Source: Microbacterium sp. LWH3-1.2
Lineage (GTDB): Bacteria; Actinomycetota; Actinomycetes; Actinomycetales; Microbacteriaceae
DNA: 64,000 nt
Assembly: GCF_040675855.1 (NCBI RefSeq)
Contig: NZ_JBEGIK010000001.1
Span: 1,240,001 to 1,304,000 of the forward strand
Direction of reading: 5' to 3'
Below the pieces are notes generated by a model. It had not been told where the DNA came from. It ran no database searches and saw only the letters and a program-made list of their open reading frames with translations. Shown piece after piece: positions 51,287 to 60,422 of the stretch. Made by a program: the position numbers and the translations under genes. The stretch's first letter is position 1, and every line of letters starts with the position of its first letter.

Positions 51287-52576
51287 TTATCCCTTCGCGC
51301 CGGCCGAGTTGGCCGCAGCGATCATCTCGTCGGGCGAGCTCTGGCCGGAGAGCATGTCGACCACGGCGACGTTGAGCGCGTTGCCGACGTTCTGCCCGAG
51401 GATCGTGTCGAGCCACTGCGAGACGAACGGGGCCGCGTTGTAGGCCTCGAGGATCTGCTGGAGGTACGGCTCGGTGACCTCGGCCTGCGCGGCCTGGTTG
51501 ACGGGGGGCGAGTTGAACGCCTTGTAGTAGGCGGTCTGCTGGGCATCCGACGCGATGAAGTTGAGGAAGTCGACGCACTCCTTCGGCGCCTGCGCGGAGC
51601 ACGAGTAGCCGTCGAGGCCGCCCATCATCGAGCCCGGCTCGCCCTCGCCTCCGGGAACCTCCGGGAAGGGGTACCACGCCAGGTCGGGAAGAGGCTTCTC
51701 ATCCGGGGTGAGCGAGGCGATCACGCCCGGGTCCCACGCGCCCATCAGTTCGCCACCCGCCTGGTGGTTGGCGACGAGGCCCGCCGAGCTGCCGGCGCCC
51801 TGCTGGGCGGAGGTGGTGAGGAAGCCCTCGTTGAACGGCTCGGTGGCGGCGAAGTCCGCGAGGTCCTCTGCGGCCTTGAGCCAGCACGGGTCGCTGAAGT
51901 CCTTCGAGTCGCCGGTCTCCTCGACGGTCTTCGGGGAGCACTCGCGCAGCGCGAACCAGTAGAACCAGTGGGCTGCCGGCCAGGCGTCCTTCGCGCCGAG
52001 CGCGAGCGGAGCGACGCCGGTGGCCTTCAGCTTGTCGTTCACCTCGACGAGTTCGTCGATGGTCGTCGGGGTCTCGGTGACGCCCGCTGCGTTGTAGAGG
52101 TCCTGGCTGTAGAAGATGCCGCCGGGAAGCACCGACAGGGGCATCGCCCACACCTTGTCCTGGTAGGTCTCGGCCTTGAAGGAGCCCTCCGAGATGTTGT
52201 CCTTCGCCTCGCCCTCGATCTTGCCGGTCAGGTCCATCAGCTGGCCCGCCTGCACCATGGCGGCCATCTTGCCGCCGCCTCGCTGCAGGAAGATGTCCGG
52301 CGGGTCGCCCGCGTTGAGCGAGGTCTGCAGCTTGCCGTCCATGTCCTCGTTCTGGATCGACTGCATCTTGATCGTGACGCCGGGGTTCTCGTCTTCGAAC
52401 GCGGCGATCGCGTCCTTCCAGAACTGCTGGCCCGGGCCGGTGGTGGAGTTCTGCCACAGCGTCATCTCGACGTTGCCGTCTCCGCTCTCGTTGCCGCCGC
52501 CGGCACTGCATCCGGCGAGCGCGAGCGCGCCGATGACCAGTGCTGCAGAACCCGCGAGGATTCTCTTGCCCATCAT
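51287..52576 (-). CDS. Sugar ABC transporter solute-binding lipoprotein
   Basis: 429 residues. Lipoprotein signal 'ILAGSAALVIGALALAGC' with lipidation at the Cys near 23, then a Gly/Asn linker and a family 1 (MalE-like) binding fold: 'EMTLWQNSTTGPGQQFWKDA', 'NPGVTIKMQSIQ', 'DIFLQRGGGKMAAMVQAGQL'. I choose ATG 52576 (two adjacent ATGs) with 'gacgggaaatcac' upstream. It captures the oligosaccharide outside the membrane. First gene of the operon; the LacI-family gene is divergent. Confidence 0.92.
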   Translation of the reverse strand: MMGKRILAGSAALVIGALALAGCSAGGGNESGDGNVEMTLWQNSTTGPGQQFWKDAIAAFEDENPGVTIKMQSIQNEDMDGKLQTSLNAGDPPDIFLQRGGGKMAAMVQAGQLMDLTGKIEGEAKDNISEGSFKAETYQDKVWAMPLSVLPGGIFYSQDLYNAAGVTETPTTIDELVEVNDKLKATGVAPLALGAKDAWPAAHWFYWFALRECSPKTVEETGDSKDFSDPCWLKAAEDLADFAATEPFNEGFLTTSAQQGAGSSAGLVANHQAGGELMGAWDPGVIASLTPDEKPLPDLAWYPFPEVPGGEGEPGSMMGGLDGYSCSAQAPKECVDFLNFIASDAQQTAYYKAFNSPPVNQAAQAEVTEPYLQQILEAYNAAPFVSQWLDTILGQNVGNALNVAVVDMLSGQSSPDEMIAAANSAGAKG

Positions 52577-52700
52577 GTGATTTCCCGTCTCTTCTTCGAG
52601 GGGCACCTCTGCTGCGAGGTGCCGGTGGTCGACGCGATCGGGTCGCGTACCGCCCGGCGTGCAGACCGGGTGAGAAAAGTCTGTGTTGACAACAAATATC

Positions 52701-52738
52701 TTGTCAAACGTTTTCAATAACGGTTTCGAGGCCGTTAT
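52701..52738. promoter_or_regulatory. Divergent promoter with two operator-like sites
   Basis: An AACGTT-centred half-symmetric site at 52701-52717 overlaps TTGACA of the ABC operon promoter (minus strand, 52702-52707 region). A perfect inverted repeat ATAACGG/CCGTTAT spans 52717-52738 and overlaps the LacI gene -10 (TATGAT 52736-52741). Both fit control by the LacI-family protein. Confidence 0.65.
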
Positions 52739-52749
52739 GATTTCGAGAT

Positions 52750-53745
52750 ATGACCCGTCGTCCTACGATCACCGATGTCGCCGCGGCCGCCGGCGTGTCG
52801 GTCGCAACCGTCTCCAAAGCGGTGAACGGGCGCTATGGAGTGGCAAGTGAGACGGTGGACCGGGTTCTCGCCGTCGTGGCAGAGCTCGGCTACGAGTCGA
52901 GCCTCATCGCCAGCAGCATGCGATCGCGCAAGACGGGTGTCATCGGCGTCCTCGTCGCGGACTTCGAGCCCTTCAGTGCCGAGATACTCAAGGGCGTGGG
53001 CGAGGCACTGCGCGACTCGCGGTACGACCTGCTCGCGTACTCCGGCTCGCACGGTGCCGCGGAGGGGTGGGAGCGGCGGTCGCTCTCACGGCTGAGCGGC
53101 ACGCTCATCGACGGCGCGATCATGGTCACCCCGACCGTGGTGAACGTCGGCGCCGACGTGCCGGTCGTCGCCATCGACCCGCACACGGGTCCCGCCGATC
53201 TCCCCACCGTCGAATGCGACAGCTTCGGTGGCGCGCTGCTGGCCACCCGATACCTCATCGAACTCGGGCACACGCGCATCGGCTTCATCGCGGGTCGCCC
53301 TGATCTCAGATCGTCGATCGCGCGCGACGCCGGCTATCGACGAGCGCTGGCCGATGCGAGCATCCCCCTGGACCCGGCTCTCGTCGGCTCGGGAAGCTAC
53401 CAGCAGGACGCCGTGCGCGTGGCCGCCCTCGAGATGCTCCGCCGATCTGACCGGCCGACCGCGGTCTTCGCCGCCAACGACACCTCGGGCCTGGAGATCG
53501 TCCGGGTCGCGTCCGAGCTGGGGATCGACGTCCCGCGCGAACTGTCGGTCATCGGATTCGACGACGTGCCCGAGGCGTCCAAGGCCACGCCCGCACTCAC
53601 GACGGTGCGCCAGCCCATGCAGGTGCTCGGCGCCGAGGCGGTCGGCATGCTCCTGGGGCTCATGGAAGGGAAGACCCCGGCGGTCACGCATGTGAAGCTG
53701 CCGACGCGCCTCGTGCCGCGGGAGACCACCGCGCCACCACCGTGA
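52750..53745 (+). CDS. LacI-family regulator of the ABC/GH3 operon
   Basis: 331 residues. Helix-turn-helix 'TITDVAAAAGVSVATVSKAVNG' (5-27), hinge and periplasmic-binding-like domain: 'TGVIGVLVADFEPFSAEILKG', 'TVECDSFGGALLATRYLIELGHTRIGFI', 'VIGFDDVPEASKATPALTTVRQP', the signature of sugar-responsive repressors. ATG 52750 lies eight bases after TATGAT, without a Shine-Dalgarno: probably leaderless. It represses the divergent transporter-glycosidase operon and itself; inducer probably the oligosaccharide. Confidence 0.92.
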   Translation: MTRRPTITDVAAAAGVSVATVSKAVNGRYGVASETVDRVLAVVAELGYESSLIASSMRSRKTGVIGVLVADFEPFSAEILKGVGEALRDSRYDLLAYSGSHGAAEGWERRSLSRLSGTLIDGAIMVTPTVVNVGADVPVVAIDPHTGPADLPTVECDSFGGALLATRYLIELGHTRIGFIAGRPDLRSSIARDAGYRRALADASIPLDPALVGSGSYQQDAVRVAALEMLRRSDRPTAVFAANDTSGLEIVRVASELGIDVPRELSVIGFDDVPEASKATPALTTVRQPMQVLGAEAVGMLLGLMEGKTPAVTHVKLPTRLVPRETTAPPP

Positions 53746-53747
53746 GG

Positions 53748-54917
53748 TCAGCTCCGAGCTGCGCCGCCCGGATCCCGGAGCAGTTCGGCGAAGGCGGCCT
53801 CAGCGGCGCCGATGAGCAGACGATCCTCCGCCAGTGATGCGACGCGGATGAGGAGCTCCTCGCTGGTCGCCGACATGGTCTGCTCCTGAACCAGGGCCCC
53901 GAGTCCCGGCACATCGACCGCGGCGATGGTGGCGAGGAAGCCGCCGAGCACGACCACCGAGGGGTTGAGCGCGTTGACGGCGTTGGCAAGTGCGGTCGAG
54001 AGGATGCGGCGCTGTCGCGCGACCTCCTCGGCCGCGGTCGGGCCTGCGGCGGCCACGGCCGCCGCGAGCGCGGGCTCGTCGGCCGTCTGGAGTCCGACGG
54101 CGGCGAGCAGCCGGGATCTGCTGACCTCGTCCTCGAGGACGCCGTCGTCGGCGCGACGGTCGGTCGCCGAGGCGATGCCGGGGCGATTCTGACCGAACTC
54201 GCCCGTATAGCCGCCGGCGCCGAGCAGCGGCTGTCCGTGCACGATCAGGCCGCCGCCGATGCCGCTGGCGCCGCCGTTGAGATAGATCACGTCGTCGAAG
54301 CCGGCTGCGGCGCCGAAGAGGTGCTCGGCGATCGCACCCAGAGTCGCGTCGTTGCCGGCGACGGTCGGCAGGCCGGTGGCGTCAGCGACGAGATCGCGAA
54401 CCGGCGCGTCGGCCCAGTGCAGGTGGGGGGCGTTGCGGACGAGCCCGTCCGCCGCCCGCACGAGCCCTGGCACGGCGAGTCCGACGCCCACGATGCGCGC
54501 GCCGGCGAGTTCGCCGGCCCGCCAGTTCTCGACGCGCTCGGCGATGAGCCGCGCTGTCTCATCCGGTGACAGCAAGTGGTCGAGCTCGATGCGTTCGCGG
54601 ACCGGGATGCCCCGGTCCAGCCCCACGGCGGCGATCGTGAGGGCGTCGACCTCCGGGTTGGCCGCGATCGCCATCACCCGTGCGTCGGCGATGACCACCG
54701 GAGAAGGGCGCCCGACGCGGCGGGATGGGTCGGGCGCACGCTCCACGACCAGCCCCTCCCGCACCAGCTCGGCGACGAGGTCGGCGATCGTCGATCGGTT
54801 GAGCCCGGTGGACTCGGTCAGCCGCGCCCGGGAGAGCGGGCCTTCGAGGTGCACGAGACGCAGCAGCCTGGCCAGGTTGCGCTGACGCACACCCTCGGCT
54901 GCGGACGGATCGCTCAC
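53748..54917 (-). CDS. ROK-family transcriptional regulator (XylR/NagC-like)
   Basis: 389 residues. Winged helix at ~8-65: 'NLARLLRLVHLEGPLSRARLTESTGLNRSTIADLVAELV'. ROK sugar-kinase-like domain follows with 'VGVGLAVPGLV', 'NDATLGAIAEHLFGAA', 'GGASGIGGGLIVHGQPLLGAGGY'. The usual zinc-binding Cys cluster of ROK proteins is absent: 'GGYTGEFGQNRPG' lacks the His and Cys residues. ATG 54917. Divergent-side neighbour of xylA, so a xylose repressor role is likely. Confidence 0.88.
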   Translation of the reverse strand: MSDPSAAEGVRQRNLARLLRLVHLEGPLSRARLTESTGLNRSTIADLVAELVREGLVVERAPDPSRRVGRPSPVVIADARVMAIAANPEVDALTIAAVGLDRGIPVRERIELDHLLSPDETARLIAERVENWRAGELAGARIVGVGLAVPGLVRAADGLVRNAPHLHWADAPVRDLVADATGLPTVAGNDATLGAIAEHLFGAAAGFDDVIYLNGGASGIGGGLIVHGQPLLGAGGYTGEFGQNRPGIASATDRRADDGVLEDEVSRSRLLAAVGLQTADEPALAAAVAAAGPTAAEEVARQRRILSTALANAVNALNPSVVVLGGFLATIAAVDVPGLGALVQEQTMSATSEELLIRVASLAEDRLLIGAAEAAFAELLRDPGGAARS

Positions 54918-55002
54918 CGTCTCACTGTAGGGTGCGGCGGGGCGGCGTCCCGGGATTTGTTGCGCGGGCGGTCAAACGGGTCGCACCGCGGGGTCCGGGG
55001 GA

Positions 55003-55326
55003 TCAGGTGGAAGCGTGCTCGGCGCCGGGTGGCGAGATCGACCTGACCGCCGTCGTGAAATCGAGCGTCTGGAGCACCTCGACGGCCCGGTCATAGCGAC
55101 GTCCGGCGAGGACGACGAACACCGCTCCGACGACGTCGATGAAGCCGATGGTCGCTCCGCCGGCGCGGACCTCGTAGCGATCGATGTCGATTCGCTCCCA
55201 CCGGACGGGTGAGTCTTCGGGGGCCGGGGGCTCTGGGCGCCGCGGCGGCAGTTCCTTGAGTGACGGCATGACCCGCGATCGCAGCGCACTGCGCCGCGCG
55301 GGTGAGGACGGCCTCTCGAGCACCAT
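55003..55326 (-). CDS. Small hypothetical protein
   Basis: 107 residues. Basic, Pro-rich N-terminal third ('PSLKELPPRRPEPPAPEDSP'), then a compact domain 'RYEVRAGGATIGFIDVVGAVFVVLAGRRYDRAVEVLQTLDF' that looks like a small beta-alpha fold. ATG 55326 follows 'gaggagtctcccca'; upstream in-frame starts lack a ribosome site. Not recognised. It sits between the ROK gene and xylA, divergent from xylA. Confidence 0.6.
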   Translation of the reverse strand: MVLERPSSPARRSALRSRVMPSLKELPPRRPEPPAPEDSPVRWERIDIDRYEVRAGGATIGFIDVVGAVFVVLAGRRYDRAVEVLQTLDFTTAVRSISPPGAEHAST

Positions 55327-55632
55327 TGGGGAGACTCCTCTCGTCATGCCCCGACCTCCGCCTGGCGGTGAGCGCCCGCACAGGGGTTGACGCAGGTGGG
55401 AAAGGCCGACTAGCGACTGAATGCCGACGTCGCCGCGAAGCGGATCTCGTCCCGAGATCATTGTCCGCCCTGTCCTCCGCGGCCGTGTTAATGCCCGGTG
55501 AACTTCCGGTCACAACCGGATACAGGGCGGCCATCGAGGCGCACCGACGGCCGTTCGCAAGTGATGCGGGCTGGACGCAGCATGCGTTCTGGTATAGGTT
55601 GTCGGCAGCAACATTTCTCGCGAAGGAGCGTC
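55327..55632. other. xylA promoter region
   Basis: No gene. A -10-like TATAGG sits around 55593-55598. Between 55494 and 55530 there are nested inverted repeats: GTGA..TCAC (from 55499) and CCGG..CCGG, the likely regulator-binding area. A GTTG/CAAC repeat lies at about 55598-55612. Confidence 0.4.
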
Positions 55633-56823
55633 ATGCCCACCCCCACCCGCGCCGACAAGTTCTCGTTCGGCCTCTGGACCATCGGCTACAACGGCACCGA
55701 TCCCTTCGGTGGGCCGACCCGCAATCACCTCGACGTCGTGCACGCCGTCGAGAAGCTCGCCGAGCTCGGCGCGTACGGCCTCACCTTCCACGACGACGAC
55801 CTGTTCGCGTTCGGATCGACGGATGCTGAGCGCCAGACCCAGATCGACCGCCTCAAGGGCGCGCTCGACGACACCGGCCTCATCATCCCGATGGTGACGA
55901 CCAACCTCTTCTCGGCTCCCGTCTTCAAGGATGGCGGCTTCACGTCGAACGACCGTGACGTGCGCCGTTTCGCCCTGCGCAAGGTGTTCCGCCAGCTCGA
56001 CCTCGGCGCCGAGCTCGGCGCGAAGACGTTCGTCATGTGGGGCGGCCGCGAGGGCGCCGAGTACGACTCGGCCAAGGACATCCGCGCCGCCCTCGAGCGC
56101 TACCGCGAGGCCGTCAACCTCCTCGGCGACTACGTCACCGACAAGGGGTACGACATCCGCTTCGCCATCGAGCCGAAGCCGAACGAGCCGCGCGGCGACA
56201 TCCTGCTGCCGACGCTCGGCCACGCGATCGCGTTCATCGACTCGCTCGAGCGTCCCGAGCTGGTCGGCCTCAACCCCGAGGTCGGTCACGAGCAGATGGC
56301 GGGCCTGAACTTCGCCGCCGGCATCGCGCAAGCGCTGTACCACGGCAAGCTCTTCCACATCGACCTCAACGGCCAGCGCGGCATCAAGTACGACCAGGAC
56401 CTCGTGTTCGGACACGGCGACCTGCACAACGCGTTCGCCCTCGTCGACCTGCTGGAGAACGGCGGCCCCGGCGGCGTCCCTGCCTACGACGGCCCCCGTC
56501 ACTTCGACTACAAGCCCTCGCGCACCGAGGACGAGACCGGTGTCTGGGACTCGGCCGCCGCGAACATGCGTACCTACCTGCTGTTGAAGGAGCGCGCCGC
56601 GGCCTTCCGCGCCGACCCCGAGGTGCAGGAGGCGCTCGCCGCTGCGAAGGTCGACGAGCTGTCGGTGCCGACCCTGAACGAGGGCGAGTCGTACGACGAC
56701 TTCCTCGCCGACCGCTCGGCGTACGAGGACTTCGACCCGTCGGTCTACCTCGGAGGCAAGGGCTTCGGCTTCGTCCGCCTTCAGCAGCTCGCGACCGAGC
56801 ACCTGCTCGGCGCCCGCGGCTGA
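55633..56823 (+). CDS. xylA: Xylose isomerase
   Basis: 396 residues, group I (actinobacterial-length) enzyme converting D-xylose to D-xylulose. His 53 and Asp 56 of the ring-opening pair in '[11 protein letters not shown]', metal ligand Glu 180 and Lys 182 in '[10 protein letters not shown]', '[13 protein letters not shown]', '[16 protein letters not shown]'. ATG 55633 after 'gaaggagcgtc'. Cytoplasmic tetramer with two Mg2+/Mn2+ per subunit. The kinase gene follows 125 bases later with a hairpin between. Confidence 0.97.
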   Translation: MPTPTRADKFSFGLWTIGYNGTDPFGGPTRNHLDVVHAVEKLAELGAYGLTFHDDDLFAFGSTDAERQTQIDRLKGALDDTGLIIPMVTTNLFSAPVFKDGGFTSNDRDVRRFALRKVFRQLDLGAELGAKTFVMWGGREGAEYDSAKDIRAALERYREAVNLLGDYVTDKGYDIRFAIEPKPNEPRGDILLPTLGHAIAFIDSLERPELVGLNPEVGHEQMAGLNFAAGIAQALYHGKLFHIDLNGQRGIKYDQDLVFGHGDLHNAFALVDLLENGGPGGVPAYDGPRHFDYKPSRTEDETGVWDSAAANMRTYLLLKERAAAFRADPEVQEALAAAKVDELSVPTLNEGESYDDFLADRSAYEDFDPSVYLGGKGFGFVRLQQLATEHLLGARG

Positions 56824-56851
56824 CGGCATCCGTCCCCCCCCCTCCCTCCTC

Positions 56852-56920
56852 GCGAGACAGCATCGGGGCGCCGACACAGCAAGCCACCGCTGCAGTCTCG
56901 GTGCTCCGATGCAGTCTCGC
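56852..56920. repeat. Long hairpin between xylA and xylB
   Basis: GCGAGACAGCATCGG (56852-56866) pairs with CCGATGCAGTCTCGC (56906-56920) with one mismatch. It could attenuate or process the xylAB mRNA. Confidence 0.65.
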
Positions 56921-56948
56921 GGAGGGATGAGCGCGTGAAGGAGCGCAC

Positions 56949-58253
56949 ATGAGCCTCGTCATGGGAGTCGACTCGTCGACGCAGTCCTGCAAGGTCGTGA
57001 TCACGGATGCCTCGACCCAGGCGGTGGTGAGGCAGGGGCGCGCGTCGCACCCCGACGGCACGTCTGTCGACCCCGAGGCGTGGTGGAGCGCACTGCAGGC
57101 GGCGATCGCCGACGCCGGCGGGATCGACGACGTCGAGGCGTGGGCGATCGGCGGGCAGCAGCACGGCATGGTCGCGCTCGATGCCGACGGCGGAGTCGTC
57201 CGCGATGCGCTGCTGTGGAACGACACCCGCTCGGCCCAGGCCGCGGCCGACCTCACGGCGGAGTTCGGCGCCGACGAGCTCGCGCGGCGCACGGGCCTCG
57301 TGCCCGTCGCATCCTTCACGATCACGAAGCTCCGCTGGCTGCGCGACACCGAGCCCGGCAACGCCGCGCGGGTCGCTGCGGTCGCGCTCCCGCACGACTG
57401 GCTGACCTGGCGGCTGCGCGGCTTCGGGCCCGAGGGTGAGTCGCAGCGCGGTCCCGTGCTCGACGAGCTCGTCACCGACCGCTCCGACGCCTCGGGCACC
57501 GGCTACTGGAACCCTGCGACCGGCGGCTACGACCGCGACCTCCTCGTCGCCGCACTCGGCCACGACGCGGTGCTCCCGCGTGTGCTCGGACCCGACGAAT
57601 GGGTGACGGATGCCGAGGGCCGCCGCGTGGGCGGCGGCGCCGGCGACAATGCCGGCGCGGCGCTCGGGCTCGGCGCCGGCCCCGGAGACGTCGTCGTGTC
57701 GATCGGCACGAGCGGAACCGTCTTCGCGGTGAGCGAGGAGCGCACGATCGACCCGACAGGGACGGTCGCCGGATTCGCGGACTGCACGGGCCGCTTCCTG
57801 CCACTCGTCGCCACGCTCAATGCGGCGCGCGTGCTCGACGCGATCGGACGTGTTCTCGGCGTCGATCACGCCGAGCTCTCCCAGCTCGCGCTGGCCGCCG
57901 AGCCCGGCGCCGCGGGACTCGCGCTCGTGCCGTACTTCGAGGGCGAGCGCACGCCGAACCTGCCCGACGCCACCGCGTCGCTCACCGGCATGACCCTTGC
58001 CTCGACGACGCGCGAGAACCTCGCGCGCGCTGCCGTCGAGGGGATGCTCTCCGGCCTCGCCGCCGGCCTCGAAGCGCTGCGCGGACTCGGTGTGCCGCTC
58101 GAACGCGCGCTGCTCGTCGGCGGCGGCGCGCAGTCCGAGGCGGTGCGCCGGATCGCGCCGCTCGTGCTGGGCCTGCCGGTGGAAGTGCCCGAGCCGGGGG
58201 AGTACGTGGCCTTCGGGGCCGCGCGGCAGGCGGCATCCGTCCTCTCCGCCTGA
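56949..58253 (+). CDS. xylB: Xylulokinase
   Basis: 434-residue FGGY-family carbohydrate kinase, phosphorylating D-xylulose at O5. '[16 protein letters not shown]' (ATP phosphate loop, ~5-20), 'QQHGMVALD' (substrate contact), '[10 protein letters not shown]', '[15 protein letters not shown]' with catalytic Asp, '[12 protein letters not shown]' and '[11 protein letters not shown]'. Shorter than E. coli XylB (484) but with all motifs. ATG 56949 follows 'gtgaaggagcgcac'. Feeds the pentose phosphate pathway. Confidence 0.95.
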   Translation: MSLVMGVDSSTQSCKVVITDASTQAVVRQGRASHPDGTSVDPEAWWSALQAAIADAGGIDDVEAWAIGGQQHGMVALDADGGVVRDALLWNDTRSAQAAADLTAEFGADELARRTGLVPVASFTITKLRWLRDTEPGNAARVAAVALPHDWLTWRLRGFGPEGESQRGPVLDELVTDRSDASGTGYWNPATGGYDRDLLVAALGHDAVLPRVLGPDEWVTDAEGRRVGGGAGDNAGAALGLGAGPGDVVVSIGTSGTVFAVSEERTIDPTGTVAGFADCTGRFLPLVATLNAARVLDAIGRVLGVDHAELSQLALAAEPGAAGLALVPYFEGERTPNLPDATASLTGMTLASTTRENLARAAVEGMLSGLAAGLEALRGLGVPLERALLVGGGAQSEAVRRIAPLVLGLPVEVPEPGEYVAFGAARQAASVLSA

Positions 58254-58301
58254 ACCGCGCCGGGCGGGTGAAAGAGCGACCCCCGGCGGAATCGGGTACA
58301 A

Positions 58302-58319
58302 CCGCCGATGTATCGGCGG
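58302..58319. terminator. Hairpin after xylB
   Basis: CCGCCGA, TGTA, TCGGCGG (58302-58319), perfect 7-bp stem between xylB and the SemiSWEET-like gene. It may be a terminator or an operator. Confidence 0.5.
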
Positions 58320-58343
58320 CGGTGGCATCCGTATCTTCCCTGT

Positions 58344-58715
58344 ATGGATGCTTCGACGCTCGCCGGTACGGTCTCGACCGTGCTCTTCGCCGCGGCCAAC
58401 CTGCCGATGGTGATGAAGGCCATGCGATCCGGCGACCTGCGTTCGTACAGCCTCAGCGCGCTCGTCATGGGCAACGTCGGCAACGCCGTCTACACCGTCT
58501 ACGTTCTCAGCCTGCCGTTCGGCCCGATCTGGGTGCTGCACGGCTTCTACCTCACGACGATGGCCGTCATGCTCGCGCTGTACGGGCGGTCGGCGCACGC
58601 GCGGCGAAGCCGCGCAGAGATCCCCGGACACGGCGCGACGACGGCGGTACCATTCCCGCATGGCGGACACGGTCGCCGCGCTCGAGCGGGCGCGGACCGC
58701 ATACCGGTCCGGTGA
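58344..58715 (+). CDS. SemiSWEET/PQ-loop-type small membrane protein
   Basis: 123 residues with three transmembrane helices in the first ~85 ('TVSTVLFAAANLPMVMKAMRSGDLRSYSLSALVMGNVGN'; here only described, ~4-43), matching the PQ-loop motif region with P-M in place of P-Q. Helix 3 is 'LHGFYLTTMAVMLALYG'. The last ~35 residues are basic and may be unstructured. ATG 58344. SemiSWEETs are dimeric sugar channels; location after xylAB is suggestive. The 3' end overlaps the LuxR gene by 56 bases. Confidence 0.7.
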   Translation: MDASTLAGTVSTVLFAAANLPMVMKAMRSGDLRSYSLSALVMGNVGNAVYTVYVLSLPFGPIWVLHGFYLTTMAVMLALYGRSAHARRSRAEIPGHGATTAVPFPHGGHGRRARAGADRIPVR

Positions 58716-60282
58716 CTGGGAGACGGCGCGCGAGGCGTTCGAGGGAGCCTGCCGCGACCTCGCGGCCACCGGCACCGACCTGCGCGCGCTCGGCTCGTGC
58801 GAGTGGTGGCTCGGGCGGCAGGAAGCGGGCCTCGCGCACCTCGAATCGGCCTTCCGGGCACTGGCGGACGAGGGCGACGCGATGGGCGCGGCCGAGGCGG
58901 CGCTCGTCGTGACGCTCGTGCGACTGACCCGTGGCGAGATGACGGTGGGCACCGCCTGGCTGCGGCGCGCGCGGCGGATCCTCGCCGATCTTCCCGACGG
59001 CCGCGGGCACGCCTACGAGGTGTACCTCACGGCGAGCATGGACCTTGACGACACGGGCGCGCTGTGGCGCGCCGAGAGCGTGTCGCGCATGCGGGAGCTG
59101 GCCGCGGCGCTGCGTCAGCCCGCGGTGTCGGCGCTGAGCGCGGTCGTGGCCGGGATGCACCTCATCCGGGCAGGGCGCACCGCCGACGGATTCGCACAGC
59201 TCGACGAGGCGATGCTGTGCGTCGTGTCGGACGAGCTGGACGCCGAGTGGGCGGGCGACGTGCTGTGCACCACCATCCACGTGTGCCACGAGCTCGCCGA
59301 CTTCCGCCGCATGGCCGACTGGACCCGCGCGACCGAGGCGTGGTGCGCCGCGCGCGGCGCGCACGTCGTCTACGCCGGCGTCTGCCGCGTGCACCGCCTC
59401 GAGCTGCAATCGGCGAGCGGGGAATGGGATGCCGCGGAAGCGGCGCTGCAGCGCGCGTGCGAGGATCTCGGATCCGATCACCCCTGGATCGCCGGCGAGG
59501 GCTGGAACCAGCTGGGCGAGATCCGGCGCCTCCGCGGCGACACCGCCGGAGCGCGGGAAGCGTACCGCCGCGCGAGCGAAGCGGGCGTCGATCCTGTGCC
59601 GGGCGAAGCGCTGCTGGTGCTCGCAGAGGGCGACACCGAGCGCGCGGCGGCGATGATCGCCGCCATGCTCGAGCAGAGGGATCGCGTCGGCCGCGCTCGG
59701 CTCCTGCGTCCGGCGATCGAGATCGCGCTCGCGGACGGGCGGTCGCAGGAGGCGGAGCACCTGCTCGACGAACTCGAGGAGGACGCCCTGGCCTTCGGCA
59801 GCGACGGGTTCCACGCGTGGGCGGCACATGCCAGGGGGATGGTCCTGCTCCACGCCGGCGATGCCATGGGGGCGGTCGGCCGGCTGCACGCTGCCCTCGA
59901 CCGGTTCCGGCGCCTCGGGCAGCCGTGGGAGCAGGCGAACGTGCTGAGCTGGCTCGCCACCGCGCAGGAGCTGCGCGGTGAGCCGGGCCTCGCCGCGCAG
60001 CTGCGCGCGCAGGCGGGCGTGATCTTCCAGCGGCTCGGCGCCCCGCCAGTGGTCGTGCGATCCGCGGCTGCCGACGGCGGCGGGCCGCTGACAGTCAGGG
60101 AGCGCGAGATCGTCGAGCTCGTCGCACAGGGCAAGGCGAACAGGCAGATCGCCGACGAGCTCTTCATCAGCGAGAAGACCGTGAGTCGGCACCTCGCCAA
60201 CGTCTACGTGAAGCTCGACGTCGGCTCGCGCACCGCCGCCGCCGCGTGGTGGCGCGAGCAGCCGGGGAGGCGCGCGCGGTGA
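58660..60282 (+). CDS. LuxR-family regulator with TPR-like sensor region
   Basis: 540 residues. Residues ~1-450 are repeated helical hairpins of TPR type ('ALERARTAYRSGDWETAREAFEGACRDL', 'YRRASEAGVDPVPGEALLVLAEGD'); no ATPase domain is present. C-terminal LuxR helix-turn-helix: 'LTVREREIVELVAQGKANRQIADELFISEKTVSRHLANVYVKL' (~475-520). ATG 58660 lies six bases after TACCAT: leaderless. The methyltransferase gene follows 140 bases later; a palindrome at 60344 in that gap is a likely binding site. Confidence 0.9.
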   Translation: MADTVAALERARTAYRSGDWETAREAFEGACRDLAATGTDLRALGSCEWWLGRQEAGLAHLESAFRALADEGDAMGAAEAALVVTLVRLTRGEMTVGTAWLRRARRILADLPDGRGHAYEVYLTASMDLDDTGALWRAESVSRMRELAAALRQPAVSALSAVVAGMHLIRAGRTADGFAQLDEAMLCVVSDELDAEWAGDVLCTTIHVCHELADFRRMADWTRATEAWCAARGAHVVYAGVCRVHRLELQSASGEWDAAEAALQRACEDLGSDHPWIAGEGWNQLGEIRRLRGDTAGAREAYRRASEAGVDPVPGEALLVLAEGDTERAAAMIAAMLEQRDRVGRARLLRPAIEIALADGRSQEAEHLLDELEEDALAFGSDGFHAWAAHARGMVLLHAGDAMGAVGRLHAALDRFRRLGQPWEQANVLSWLATAQELRGEPGLAAQLRAQAGVIFQRLGAPPVVVRSAAADGGGPLTVREREIVELVAQGKANRQIADELFISEKTVSRHLANVYVKLDVGSRTAAAAWWREQPGRRAR

Positions 60283-60343
60283 CCGGCCCGCCGACCACCG
60301 CCCCTGCATCGAATGGTGCAGACGCGCAGCCGATCTGCGCGGT

Positions 60344-60360
60344 TCTGCCGACGCGGCAGA
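60344..60360. promoter_or_regulatory. Palindromic operator before the methyltransferase gene
   Basis: TCTGCCG, ACG, CGGCAGA (60344-60360), perfect 7+7 inverted repeat about 60 bases before ATG 60423. Candidate site of the LuxR/TPR regulator. Confidence 0.6.
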
Positions 60361-60422
60361 CCGACCCGGCTCCGTAGCGTCGTGACGAGACATCCGACGG
60401 ACCACCCGTGAAGGAGAAGACG

